9,031 nt of DNA from CAYYTU01 sp964474655 (GCA_964474655.1 CAYYTU010000098.1:1-9031); one strand, 5' to 3'; shown: positions 1-6,634, numbered from the stretch's first letter. Notes: generated from the sequence alone by a model not told the origin. A program made the numbers and translations.

Positions 1-1112
1 GTCTCTACCCGATGGATGGACTGAAGCCCCTCTTCCCGCGCCTTTTCCCGTGGGATCGACGCCTCGTCCGGCTTGTCCGAGAGGCCGAAGAGCAACGCGC
101 CTTGCTCCCTCCAGCGCAACGCTGCCTCGCGCACCTCCTGCGTGATCACGATCTCGCCCGCCAGCAGATCCTCGACCGAGGCATCGTCGTCCAGGCGGCC
201 CATCCGCTCCACGGTGGTGTGGTACTCGTTGTAGCGGAAGGCCTTGAACGGCGTCGGATCGCCGGCCTGCACCCGCTCGTAGACCTGATTATGAATCTCG
301 CGCAGCGAGGGGGCCAGGTCGTCGGCGCGTTCGTCCACCTCGGCGATGAACTGCTCGAAGGACGCCAGTTGTCCGCCGCGCACCCGCTCCGCCAGCGGCT
401 CCAGCTGGTAGAGCCCGCTGCCCAGGATCAGGCAGATGTAGGCCAGATAATCCTGATTGTCGGTGGTGAAGGGATGGTACGTGGTTTGGTTCAACTCGTC
501 GTAGGCGGCCTGGAAGGCATCAGGGTCGAAGGCGTCGCCCAGCAGATCCTCGACCGTGCGGCGCACGGCCTCGACGCGGGCCTGGTTGATGACGTGATCG
601 TTGCGTCCGCGGGCGCCCACCGCCGTCTTGTCGAGATCGACGATGATGGCGGTCTGTTCGTCGATGGGGAAACCCCGCTCGCGGCAGAACTGCTCGAAGT
701 GCTCAAGATCGGCCCAGCGGTTCGCCAGGTAGAGCGTGCCATCCGTCTGCTCCAATATCTCCGGCTCGGCCGGCTCGCTCTTCTCCGAGGCGATGAAGGC
801 CAACCCCGGCCAGTCCCCGGCGTGGGCGATGTTGGCGAAGGCGGTGCCATCATTCAGGCGCGTGTCGCCGACGTAGATCAGCCGCTCAATCTCGGCGTCG
901 GGTGCGTCGACCGCTCGCGCTGCCTGCAGCAGTTGGACGATCACGCGGGCGTAGGCCGGCTGGCTCTTGCGCGGCGTGACCCCCTCCGGCACGTCTGCTT
1001 GCTCGCACACGTCGTCTAACGACGGCAGGCGCTCATCGAGCGGAATCAGGTTGCGGTAGACGACGAAATCGCCCAGGAATTCGTGGACAGATGTACGACC
1101 GTGGGTGTTCAT
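1..1112 (-). CDS. HAD-superfamily hydrolase-like protein, N-terminal 370 residues (3' end off window)
   Basis: The frame is open from an ATG at 1112 to the left edge, so the C-terminus is missing. The start is supported by GGAG at 1123-1120, 7 nt upstream. A HAD motif I with the nucleophile and acid aspartates is visible at residues 159-163 (DLDKT, preceded by a hydrophobic strand). A motif II-like serine sits at the end of a hydrophobic strand (LLFGLSDKP, S345). About 180 mostly helical residues lie between them, long enough for a cap domain. Unusually, an apparent motif III lysine region (RKSQP, residues 48-52, followed by a helix) and motif IV (YVGDTRLNDG, residues 80-89) come before motif I. 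Either the fold is circularly permuted or two HAD-like units are joined, the first lacking motif I. HAD enzymes mostly hydrolyse phosphate esters through an aspartyl-phosphate; the substrate cannot be predicted here. No signal peptide or membrane segment is visible. It lies downstream of the GNAT gene, but a 354-nt gap makes a shared operon doubtful. Confidence 0.8.
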   Translation of the reverse strand, partial: MNTHGRTSVHEFLGDFVVYRNLIPLDERLPSLDDVCEQADVPEGVTPRKSQPAYARVIVQLLQAARAVDAPDAEIERLIYVGDTRLNDGTAFANIAHAGDWPGLAFIASEKSEPAEPEILEQTDGTLYLANRWADLEHFEQFCRERGFPIDEQTAIIVDLDKTAVGARGRNDHVINQARVEAVRRTVEDLLGDAFDPDAFQAAYDELNQTTYHPFTTDNQDYLAYICLILGSGLYQLEPLAERVRGGQLASFEQFIAEVDERADDLAPSLREIHNQVYERVQAGDPTPFKAFRYNEYHTTVERMGRLDDDASVEDLLAGEIVITQEVREAALRWREQGALLFGLSDKPDEASIPREKAREEGLQSIHRVE

Positions 1113-1119
1113 TTTAACA

Positions 1120-1123
1120 CTCC
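1120..1123 (-). promoter_or_regulatory. Ribosome binding site of the HAD gene
   Basis: GGAG on the minus strand, 7 nt before the ATG at 1112. The spacing is ideal and it fixes the start, since no good alternative start with a Shine-Dalgarno sequence lies nearby. Confidence 0.65.
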
Positions 1124-1130
1124 GTTGGTA

Positions 1131-1160
1131 ATGCGTAAAACGTGATGCGTAAAACGTATT
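1131..1160. repeat. 14-bp tandem repeat (ATGCGTAAAACGT), two copies plus a partial third
   Basis: ATGCGTAAAACGTG at 1131-1144 is followed directly by ATGCGTAAAACGTA at 1145-1158. A degenerate start of a third unit (TTGCGT) begins at 1159. The unit period is 14 bp, made of two related 7-bp blocks. It lies 18 bp upstream of the HAD start codon, in that gene's leader or promoter. It could be a short-tandem-repeat element or a pair of protein binding sites; the sequence alone does not decide. Confidence 0.75.
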
Positions 1161-1198
1161 GCGTGTCGCTTGCTGTAACTATGACCGGGAAAGCTACT

Positions 1199-1226
1199 TT
1201 GTTCCAGGCCTCAGGTGTGATATAAT
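1199..1226 (+). promoter_or_regulatory. Extended -10 promoter for the small plus-strand gene
   Basis: TGATATAAT at 1218-1226 is a perfect TATAAT preceded by the TGn element. A weak -35 (TTGTTC, 1199-1204) lies 16 bp upstream, as is usual for extended -10 promoters. Transcription would begin near 1233 and leave a leader of about 55 nt before the ATG at 1289. Confidence 0.55.
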
Positions 1227-1288
1227 AACTCTATGAATGAGCACAAAGTTGTACAGTCATCTCGGCGTGTCTAAAGTGAGGATTTGCA

Positions 1289-1495
1289 ATGAAAGCTCAT
1301 ACCTATCTTCGCGAAGACGAGATGATTCGGCGAGCCGTGAGTACACTAATGGAGAAGCTGGGACCGGTTGAGACATCTCGTTTTCTGACGTTGCCCCGCC
1401 AACGCTGACTGGATTCTGTGACGCGGCACCGCCGCTGGCAAGAGGCATTGGATAAAGAACAATTCTTCAATCAAGTTTTCGGTGCCCTCGATTCT
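1289..1495 (+). pseudogene. Small conserved 'LGPVETxRFL'-type protein, interrupted by in-frame TGA
   Basis: An ATG at 1289 with GAGG at 1278-1281 (7 nt upstream) opens a 39-codon frame. It contains MEKLGPVETSRFLTLPRQR and stops at TGA 1406-1408. The same frame continues beyond the stop with LDSVTRHRRWQEALDKEQFF, which reads as the natural continuation of such proteins, ending near VFG at about 1484. I recall small proteins of about 70-80 residues with this pattern in Chloroflexota and cyanobacteria, sometimes beside toxin genes, so an antitoxin-like role is a guess. The TGA follows CGC and could come from a single CGA (Arg) to TGA change. After VFG the frame stays open to 1657 with no recognisable content, so the end given here is approximate. 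A GTG at 1418 could start a separate C-terminal product but has no clear ribosome binding site. No toxin partner gene follows. A sequencing error or an intact 39-residue peptide are alternatives. Confidence 0.5.
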
Positions 1496-2231
1496 GAAGA
1501 CGAACCTGCTTCTCTCGCTTCATGCTTCTTCCCTCCCCCACTTCATCGGGTATTGATCTCACAAACCAGTGATACTCGCGATGTCCGATCCTTTGCTTCC
1601 ACCGGTCGGCTGCTAGCAGGTGCTTCTTGGACGTGGGAATCAAGGCCCCGGCGCTGAAGCGCGCCTCCCAGGCGATGCGCGTGCGGGCTGCGCCGACGAC
1701 CGCGCGCTGCTCATCGGGCGTCATATCCTCCAGACCCTCGATCCACAGCCCGCGGTAGATCAGCGTATCGACCGGTATGCCGACGGCGCGCTCTGGCACC
1801 CCGCCGGTCTCAGGACGCCACAGCAGCCGGCGATATACCTCACCATCGGTAGCGAAGCCTACCTTCTCGAAGGCCCGCTGGCTGGCGATGTTATCCACGC
1901 GGATGAGCGCCCGCGCCAGGGCAACCTGATGCTTCCGCCCATCCTCATACGCTGCCGCGATCAACCGCGGCCCCAGCCCACGCCTCTGGCTATCCGGCCT
2001 CACCGCCACCAGATCGATCTCCCAGCGCCGCTCGCCGCGCTGGCTTGTGGTCAGAAATGCCGAGGTGAACCCGACGACGTCGCCGTGCTCCTCCGCGACC
2101 CAGAGCGCAAACCTTTCGTCCTGCACGTGTGTCCGGCACATACCGTCCAGCACCTCTTGCCTCCAGACACCGTAAACAACCTCATCGATGCCCGCTGCGT
2201 CATCTGGACGCGCTCGACGGATGTCGGTCAT
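1467..2231 (-). CDS. GNAT-family N-acetyltransferase with C-terminal extension
   Basis: This is a 254-residue protein starting MTDIRRARPDD, a typical GNAT opening strand. The acetyl-CoA pyrophosphate-binding motif A is at residues 73-95, with the loop QRRGLG at 82-87. The motif B region with an N..S.RAFEKVGF pattern is at about 114-126. These proteins transfer an acetyl group from acetyl-CoA to an amine of a small molecule or protein; the substrate here is unknown. The GNAT core ends by about residue 140. A further segment to about 197 may be a family-specific extension. The last 57 residues are basic and low in hydrophobic pattern, and the end runs antisense through the small-gene remnant, so part may be a read-on tail rather than conserved protein. 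The start at 2231 overlaps the asd stop (ATGA), which implies translational coupling. A longer open frame to 2369 is only the overlap with asd. Confidence 0.85.
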   Translation of the reverse strand: MTDIRRARPDDAAGIDEVVYGVWRQEVLDGMCRTHVQDERFALWVAEEHGDVVGFTSAFLTTSQRGERRWEIDLVAVRPDSQRRGLGPRLIAAAYEDGRKHQVALARALIRVDNIASQRAFEKVGFATDGEVYRRLLWRPETGGVPERAVGIPVDTLIYRGLWIEGLEDMTPDEQRAVVGAARTRIAWEARFSAGALIPTSKKHLLAADRWKQRIGHREYHWFVRSIPDEVGEGRSMKREKQVRLQNRGHRKLD

Positions 2232-3346
2232 TGTTCCGCGGCGAGCTCTTCTGAGCCAGCGATGTACCCCTGGGCCACGAGCAACTCCGCGCTCAGGATC
2301 GCGCCGCCGGCCGCGCCCCGCACCGTGTTGTGCGAGAGGGCCACGAAGCGCACGTCCATCACCGGGCACGCCCGCAGCCGCCCGACCGTGATCGCCATGC
2401 CGTCGCCGGCGTACCGATCCTTGCGCGGCTGGGGCCGGTCGGGATCCTCCCGATAGATGATTGGCGGACGCGGTGCCGAGGGCAGATCCATCTTCTGCGG
2501 CTGCCCCTCGAAGGCACGCCAGATGGCGATGATCTCACCCTTTGATGGGCACTCTGAACGGAACTTGAGGCTGACGCAGGCTGTGTGACCGTCTATGACG
2601 GGGACGCGGTTGCAGTGGGCCGCGATGATGAGAGAGTCGTTGTAGACGAAGCGCCCGTTCTCAATCGCGCCCAGGATCTTCAGCGGTTCGCGCTCGGTCT
2701 TCTCCTCCTCGCCGCCGATGAAGGGCACCACGTTGTCGATCATATCAAGGGTCGAGACGCCGGGGTAACCCGCGCCGGAGACGGCCTGTAGCGTGGTCAC
2801 GACGATGCTCTCGACCGGGTAGCCGGCCGCCATCAGCGCGTGGACCGGGGGCAGGTAGCTCTGCAGGCTGCAGTTGGGCTTGACGGCGATAAAACCTCCG
2901 CCCTGGTCCCAGTCGCGGTGCTCCTGCTGGAAGGGGATGATGGCGGTGTGGTGCGGGTTGACCTCCGGGATCAGCATTGGGACGTCCTCGGTGTGCCGGT
3001 GGGCCGAGTTGTTGGAGATGACCGGCAGGCCGGCGGCGGCGTATCGCTCCTCAAGGGCGCGTATGGCTGACTTCTCCATTCCCACGGCGGAGAAGATGAA
3101 GTCGCACTTGGTCCTGGCCTCTTCTACGTTGCCTGCGTCGCCGACGGTCAGGTTGGATATGGGGCTGGGAAGATCTCCGTCCATCACCCAGCGCTTGCCC
3201 ACGGCTTCCGCGTAGGACTGGCCGGCCGAGCGCGGGGAAGCGGCGACGTGTGTCACCTGGAACCAGGGATGGTCGTTCAGCAGCTTTAGATAGTTCTGGC
3301 CCACCATACCGGTGGCACCGATGACGCCCGTCTTTATCCTTTTCAT
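2228..3346 (-). CDS. asd: Aspartate-semialdehyde dehydrogenase, archaeal/fungal-type
   Basis: This 372-residue cytoplasmic enzyme makes L-aspartate-4-semialdehyde by NADPH-dependent reduction of L-aspartyl-4-phosphate. That is the branch point to lysine/diaminopimelate, threonine, methionine and isoleucine. The NADP-binding loop GATGMVG is at residues 10-16. The catalytic cysteine is C159 in KPNCS, the substrate-binding region includes the GGEE at 211-214, and R247 and H254 lie in CNRVPVIDGH (245-254). These features and the length match the archaeal/fungal class of the enzyme rather than the classical E. coli type. The related malonyl-CoA reductase of Sulfolobales is a paralogue and cannot be strictly excluded. 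The start overlaps the stop of the upstream membrane-protein gene by 4 nt and has a strong AAGGAGG. Its own stop overlaps the GNAT start. No other aspartate-pathway gene is present in the window. Confidence 0.93.
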   Translation of the reverse strand: MKRIKTGVIGATGMVGQNYLKLLNDHPWFQVTHVAASPRSAGQSYAEAVGKRWVMDGDLPSPISNLTVGDAGNVEEARTKCDFIFSAVGMEKSAIRALEERYAAAGLPVISNNSAHRHTEDVPMLIPEVNPHHTAIIPFQQEHRDWDQGGGFIAVKPNCSLQSYLPPVHALMAAGYPVESIVVTTLQAVSGAGYPGVSTLDMIDNVVPFIGGEEEKTEREPLKILGAIENGRFVYNDSLIIAAHCNRVPVIDGHTACVSLKFRSECPSKGEIIAIWRAFEGQPQKMDLPSAPRPPIIYREDPDRPQPRKDRYAGDGMAITVGRLRACPVMDVRFVALSHNTVRGAAGGAILSAELLVAQGYIAGSEELAAEQ

Positions 3347-4296
3347 CCGTCCTCCTTGATATGACTTTCTCGAGGGCCGAGCAATCCAATACCATAGACA
3401 ATACCTCCAACGAGCCCAGCCACCAGCGTGAGGCCGCCGACGGACATAGCGAGCGCGACGGCTGCGTTAGCCCCGGCACCGGTCGGGGTGAAAAGCGCCG
3501 TGCTGACCGTCTCTCGCACGCCCCATCCGGCGATGGAGGGGATAAGGCCGGAGACGGAGAGCAGGGGGGTGATGGCGAAGAAGTATCCCAGGCTGATCTC
3601 AATGCCTACGGCCCGCCCGCAGAGCCAGTTGATGAGCACGTTGAGGAGGTTGAACGCCAGCGAGACGGTGAAGGCCTTGAAGATCGCTCGCCAGCCACAG
3701 CCGGTGACTGCGGCGTAGATTTTCGCCAGCGTGTTTTGACCCGTCAGCGATAGCTGCTCGGGCAGCCAGCGTGTTATTCGTCGAAGGAATCGGCCTTCCA
3801 GCACCAGTCCGCCGGCGATTAGGCCGCCCCCGGCGACGGCGATCAGGAGCCAGACGAGCCACGTTTCCATCGTTGCGGCGATGAAGGGGAGCGCCAGCAG
3901 CCCGATCACGAAGAGCATCAGTAGCCCGGTCATGCGGTCGAGCAGGACGGTGCCGATGGCAGCCGAGGATTCGGTGTCCTGGGTCAGCTCGAGCGCTTTC
4001 ATCACATCCCCGCCGAATTGGGTCGGTAGGAAACTGCTGAAGAACTGGCCGACGAAATAGAGCCGCAGCAAATGCATGAAGGGTACAGTGGGGTCAAGGC
4101 CCTGGAGGAGCGTGAACCAGCGGTAAGTCCGGACGACGAGGCCCAGTATCAGGAGCAAGAAGGCCACCAGGAGGTAGCGCAGGTTGGCTTGGCGCAGCAC
4201 GTCCAGGGTCTCGCCCAGCCCGACCTGCCAGAAGAGGAAGACGAGCGCGCTCACGCTGATCAGGATGCGGAGGAGGTTGAGGCGGTGTTTTTTCAT
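3343..4296 (-). CDS. UPF0104 / LPG_synthase_TM flippase-like integral membrane protein
   Basis: This 317-residue protein starts MKKHRLNLLRIL and has about eight hydrophobic helices. The first are at about residues 9-26 and 39-56, and the last at about 284-306. It carries the family's conserved polar signatures: a GQFFSSFLPTQFGGD segment at 83-97, a DRMTG motif at 120-124, and IPSIAGWGVRE at 252-262. The family is related to the membrane domain of MprF, which flips aminoacylated phospholipids; stand-alone members are often described as flippase-like, with unknown lipid substrates. No soluble aminoacyl-transferase domain is attached. Longer in-frame starts up to 4407 would translate the terminator hairpin into protein, so the start at 4296 is preferred. 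No Shine-Dalgarno sequence or clear promoter is visible in the 38 nt before it. It is the first gene of a tightly overlapped set with asd and the GNAT gene. Confidence 0.85.
   Translation of the reverse strand: MKKHRLNLLRILISVSALVFLFWQVGLGETLDVLRQANLRYLLVAFLLLILGLVVRTYRWFTLLQGLDPTVPFMHLLRLYFVGQFFSSFLPTQFGGDVMKALELTQDTESSAAIGTVLLDRMTGLLMLFVIGLLALPFIAATMETWLVWLLIAVAGGGLIAGGLVLEGRFLRRITRWLPEQLSLTGQNTLAKIYAAVTGCGWRAIFKAFTVSLAFNLLNVLINWLCGRAVGIEISLGYFFAITPLLSVSGLIPSIAGWGVRETVSTALFTPTGAGANAAVALAMSVGGLTLVAGLVGGIVYGIGLLGPRESHIKEDG
3351..3357 (-). promoter_or_regulatory. Strong Shine-Dalgarno of asd
   Basis: AAGGAGG on the minus strand, 4 nt before the ATG at 3346 and inside the end of the upstream gene. 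It supports both the asd start and independent, strong initiation despite the ATGA overlap. Confidence 0.7.
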
Positions 4297-4334
4297 TGAG
4301 TACTGTGGATTGGATTGCGGGATGCATCCTAAAG

Positions 4335-4363
4335 AAAAAGGGAGGCTAAGAGCCTCCCTTTTT
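4335..4363 (-). terminator. Rho-independent terminator of the surface-protein gene
   Basis: A perfect stem pairs GGGAGGCT with AGCCTCCC, flanked by A5 and T5 tracts that extend the pairing to 13 bp, around a 3-nt loop (4348-4350). It lies 20 nt past the stop of the surface-protein gene. The symmetric A/T tracts mean it could work in both directions, but no plus-strand gene ends here. Confidence 0.92.
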
Positions 4364-4382
4364 CGATGCTTGGCTTTGCTGG

Positions 4383-6581
4383 TCAGTCGAGTAGCTTCAC
4401 ACTCCAATTGTCAAATTCAGGCTTGGACGGTGTAAGTCCTTCATAGAGAGTGCATCCCACGCCAAAATAACGGTGATTTTTTGCTGAAGCCGTCCAGGTT
4501 CCCAAGTGATTGTCGTTGACGTAGATTTTTATTTTGTTGCCCTCGCGGCGGATTCTCCACTTATTCCAATTCGTATTTCCGGTACTGCTGCCGTTATGGT
4601 TTCGCACGCCGCAGTTAATGGCGTCTTCCCTTGTAAAGTTACTTAGCTCGTTGATGATTTCCTCGCCAAAGGCGTTTACCGACCCATTACTGCCGTAGAC
4701 TTGATACCCACAAGTATTATCGTTGCCTGGGTCGTAGATCATAATTTTGATGGAGTAGAAGCTATCGAAATCCTTGTTAGAATCAAAGAAAATCTGGTAG
4801 GTGGCGTGATATTGGGCTTCGAACCAGCGCGACTTAAACTCAATTTCGTAGTTGCCGGAGGGGATCTCCACGCCAGGCCCAAATCGTGCGAAGGGATCGC
4901 TATTGTTACGTCGCGCGATGACGTATCCATCGCCATCTTCGTATTTGCAGTCTTTACCCGGCCCGCAGCCTGGATGTTCATAAGGTCTCACCTGATACAG
5001 TGCTCCTCGGGAGCCTTTCCACTCACTTGGCCAGCCACTCTGATAGTCGCTGAAGTCGTCAAAGTAGCTCCAGACAGTGACATCTTTAACCTCGCTCCAT
5101 TCACCGGGGCCATACTCGTTGTGCCCACGTACCCGGTAGTAGTGTGTACCCGATTCTTGATCGGTGATTTCTTTCGATGTTCCATCAACTGTGTATTCTG
5201 TTGTTTGGCTGGCGGGGAAGTCGGCGTCTTGGGATTCTTGTAGCGTGTACGAGATAGGTTTCGGAACGTCGGATGTGTCGTGTTCGTAGGTCCACTCAAC
5301 GGTGTAGTTGTTGTCCTGATCCTGATTATCTATGTCGTGCAGGGTGGGGGGATAGGGGATGGGAGGCCACCGTTTGAAGATCAGAGGGAAGTAGACGGTG
5401 AAGTCTTTGTTGTCCAGTGTGACGGTGATGGTATCTATCTCTCCACATTCAATGTCTTCACCGCAGGCTCGCGTTTGGATGGCGTAGGGGGTTTCTCTGG
5501 CTTCGGGTAGATCCCATTCATAGGACCACTCCGCGCCCCATTCGTCTTCGGGTGTTATTACTGCTGCTGTAGTCCAATCGACGTCTTCCACGTGGGCTGT
5601 CTCGCTGATGCGTATCTGAACCGTGATAGGGTCTCCGGCGCTTACGTTTGTAGCTGCTAGCGGGGACACCTGGGAGTTCGTGGTTTCTATCCAGGGCACA
5701 GTGACGGATATCACGTTGCTCCAGCGGCTGGGATCGACGTCCGGGTGGTCGGTTGTTGCTTGCACTCGATAGTAGTAAGTGTCTTCTTTGTCGGTCCCCT
5801 TACTTTCAAGATGGCTTGTTTCGAGGTCCTTCGTTGTTGCATCATAGGTGTCAAAGTTGGGGTCTGTTGATTCTTGCAGGATGTAGTTTTGCGCCGAAAT
5901 GACTCTCGTCCAGTTCAGATAGTAACTGGTTTCGTTTTCTCGGTCAGCTGTCAAGGGTGAGGGGTCATCCGTCAGATAAGGCGGGGTTGATCCCTCTTGC
6001 CAGGCAATCCCCTCAATAGTCATTGAGCCTTTTTGAGTGATGTAAGCGTCCTTGTTCGGTGAGCGGATCTGTGAGTGGATTTGGCCACTGATGACGGTTG
6101 TCTGACAGGAATCTGTGATGGCGGAGACTGTGTCAGTGACATAAGCTGTGTTCTGAATTTCAGTGGCTGTGGTGTCGGTGAGTATCTGGGCGTTGAACCA
6201 GACCTCTGCGGTCTGATTGACGCTTATCGTGCCCTCCCAGGAGATTACGTCATCCGCCGAGATCATGAGCGTGTCGCTGAAGTTAGCATCCAGGGTGTCG
6301 GGGATATAGATTAGTTCGGAGGACAATGCGTCGGTGATAAGCACGGCTGATTCGTCACCGTTGTTTTCGACGGTGATCGTGTAGGCTAAGATCTCTTCGG
6401 GCCTTGCTTGGGCCTTGCTCACTTCTTTACTTACGGTCAGGTCGGCATCGCTGGGGGCTGTCGGCTGCGCTTGCGCTTCAAAATGGGAAAGCGATAGCGA
6501 CACCCCTGCGATGAGCAGTAATGCGAAAATCCCTGTGATCAATATCCGTACTGTCGGCACTCCAAATCGTTTGGTTTTCAT
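4383..6581 (-). CDS. Secreted modular surface protein: DUF11-like, Ig-like/FnIII repeats, C-terminal lectin-like domain
   Basis: The protein has 732 residues with a clear export signal: a basic start (MKTKRFG), a hydrophobic core at about 12-31, and a likely cleavage site near AQA (residues 36-38). A DUF11-like domain follows (about 46-163; DLTVSKEV, YTITVENNG), typical of cell-surface proteins. Residues about 168-395 resemble an Ig-like module (TIEGIAW at 188-194) surrounding an FnIII-like stretch (219-295; YILQESTDPNF, YYYRVQA, RWSNVISVTVPW). Then come a hydrophobic VYFPLIFKRWPP segment (397-408) and a second FnIII (411-503; YTLQESQDADF, YYRVRG). The last ~225 residues look like a concanavalin A/LamG-type jelly roll (KWRIRREGNKIKIYVND, FDNWSVKL), which often binds sugars. 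Closely spaced cysteines (373/379 and 539/545) suit disulfides outside the cell. No sortase motif or C-terminal anchor is visible. The gene is more AT-rich than asd. ATG 6581 is chosen over 6587 because AAGGAG lies 8 nt from it but only 2 nt from 6587. Confidence 0.85.
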   Translation of the reverse strand: MKTKRFGVPTVRILITGIFALLLIAGVSLSLSHFEAQAQPTAPSDADLTVSKEVSKAQARPEEILAYTITVENNGDESAVLITDALSSELIYIPDTLDANFSDTLMISADDVISWEGTISVNQTAEVWFNAQILTDTTATEIQNTAYVTDTVSAITDSCQTTVISGQIHSQIRSPNKDAYITQKGSMTIEGIAWQEGSTPPYLTDDPSPLTADRENETSYYLNWTRVISAQNYILQESTDPNFDTYDATTKDLETSHLESKGTDKEDTYYYRVQATTDHPDVDPSRWSNVISVTVPWIETTNSQVSPLAATNVSAGDPITVQIRISETAHVEDVDWTTAAVITPEDEWGAEWSYEWDLPEARETPYAIQTRACGEDIECGEIDTITVTLDNKDFTVYFPLIFKRWPPIPYPPTLHDIDNQDQDNNYTVEWTYEHDTSDVPKPISYTLQESQDADFPASQTTEYTVDGTSKEITDQESGTHYYRVRGHNEYGPGEWSEVKDVTVWSYFDDFSDYQSGWPSEWKGSRGALYQVRPYEHPGCGPGKDCKYEDGDGYVIARRNNSDPFARFGPGVEIPSGNYEIEFKSRWFEAQYHATYQIFFDSNKDFDSFYSIKIMIYDPGNDNTCGYQVYGSNGSVNAFGEEIINELSNFTREDAINCGVRNHNGSSTGNTNWNKWRIRREGNKIKIYVNDNHLGTWTASAKNHRYFGVGCTLYEGLTPSKPEFDNWSVKLLD

Positions 6582-6589
6582 AATCATCT

Positions 6590-6595
6590 CTCCTT
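6590..6595 (-). promoter_or_regulatory. Ribosome binding site of the surface-protein gene
   Basis: AAGGAG on the minus strand. The gap is 8 nt to ATG 6581 and only 2 nt to ATG 6587, so it decides for the MKTKRFG start. Its 5' half is part of the palindrome at 6592-6603. Confidence 0.7.
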
Positions 6596-6603
6596 ACGTA
6601 AGG
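6592..6603. repeat. 12-bp perfect palindrome CCTTACGTAAGG at the Shine-Dalgarno
   Basis: CCTTACGTAAGG equals its own reverse complement. Its 3' half on the minus strand supplies the AAGG of the ribosome binding site. As DNA it could be a dimer-binding operator. As RNA the hairpin would lack a usable loop unless its centre stays open. Confidence 0.6.
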
Positions 6604-6634
6604 TCAATAACATAGTGATGGTGATCGTTGACCT
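6601..6634 (-). promoter_or_regulatory. Inverted repeat AGGTCAA...TTGACCT in the 5' leader
   Basis: A perfect 7-bp inverted repeat (6601-6607 with 6628-6634) is separated by 20 nt. In the minus-strand transcript it would form a stem-loop ending a few nt before the Shine-Dalgarno sequence, overlapping the palindrome there. It may affect translation or mRNA stability, or may be chance. Confidence 0.45.

Larger units (their letters stand above)
1113..1288. other. Divergent intergenic region between the HAD gene and the small-gene remnant
   Basis: This 176-bp stretch separates the minus-strand HAD gene from the plus-strand small gene. It holds the 14-bp tandem repeat and a plus-strand extended -10 promoter. 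I found no convincing minus-strand promoter for the HAD gene: ATTATA on the minus strand, opposite the plus-strand TATAAT, lacks a properly spaced -35. Confidence 0.55.

Noticed and set aside
12..1019. Long plus-strand open frame of 335 codons
   Set aside because: It lies opposite the HAD gene, which has recognisable motifs and an RBS. Its translation shows no motif and has the Leu/Val/Arg/Gly-rich composition of an antisense shadow in GC-rich DNA.
1131..1160. CRISPR-like or attachment-site repeat
   Set aside because: The units abut with no spacers, there are only two full copies, and no integrase, transposase or cas gene is present.
2232..2369. Longer N-terminus for the GNAT protein
   Set aside because: The extra 46 residues are an Arg/Gly-rich out-of-frame reading of the Asd C-terminus; MTDIRRARPDD at 2231 with an ATGA overlap is the natural start.
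1620..2456. Plus-strand open frame of 278 codons opposite GNAT/asd
   Set aside because: The GNAT and Asd proteins on the other strand have clear motifs; this frame is Pro/Arg-rich with no domain pattern.
3051..3602. Minus-strand frame overlapping asd and the flippase gene
   Set aside because: It crosses two well-supported genes in another frame and has low-complexity Ser/Pro/Arg content.
4297..4407. Longer N-terminus for the flippase-like protein
   Set aside because: It would translate through the terminator hairpin, and MKKHRLNLLRIL is a normal membrane-protein start.
4701..5243. Plus-strand open frame of 180 codons with hydrophobic stretches
   Set aside because: It is antisense to the FnIII/lectin part of the surface protein, which has clear domain patterns, signal peptide, promoter and terminator; hydrophobic runs are expected from the complement of polar codons.
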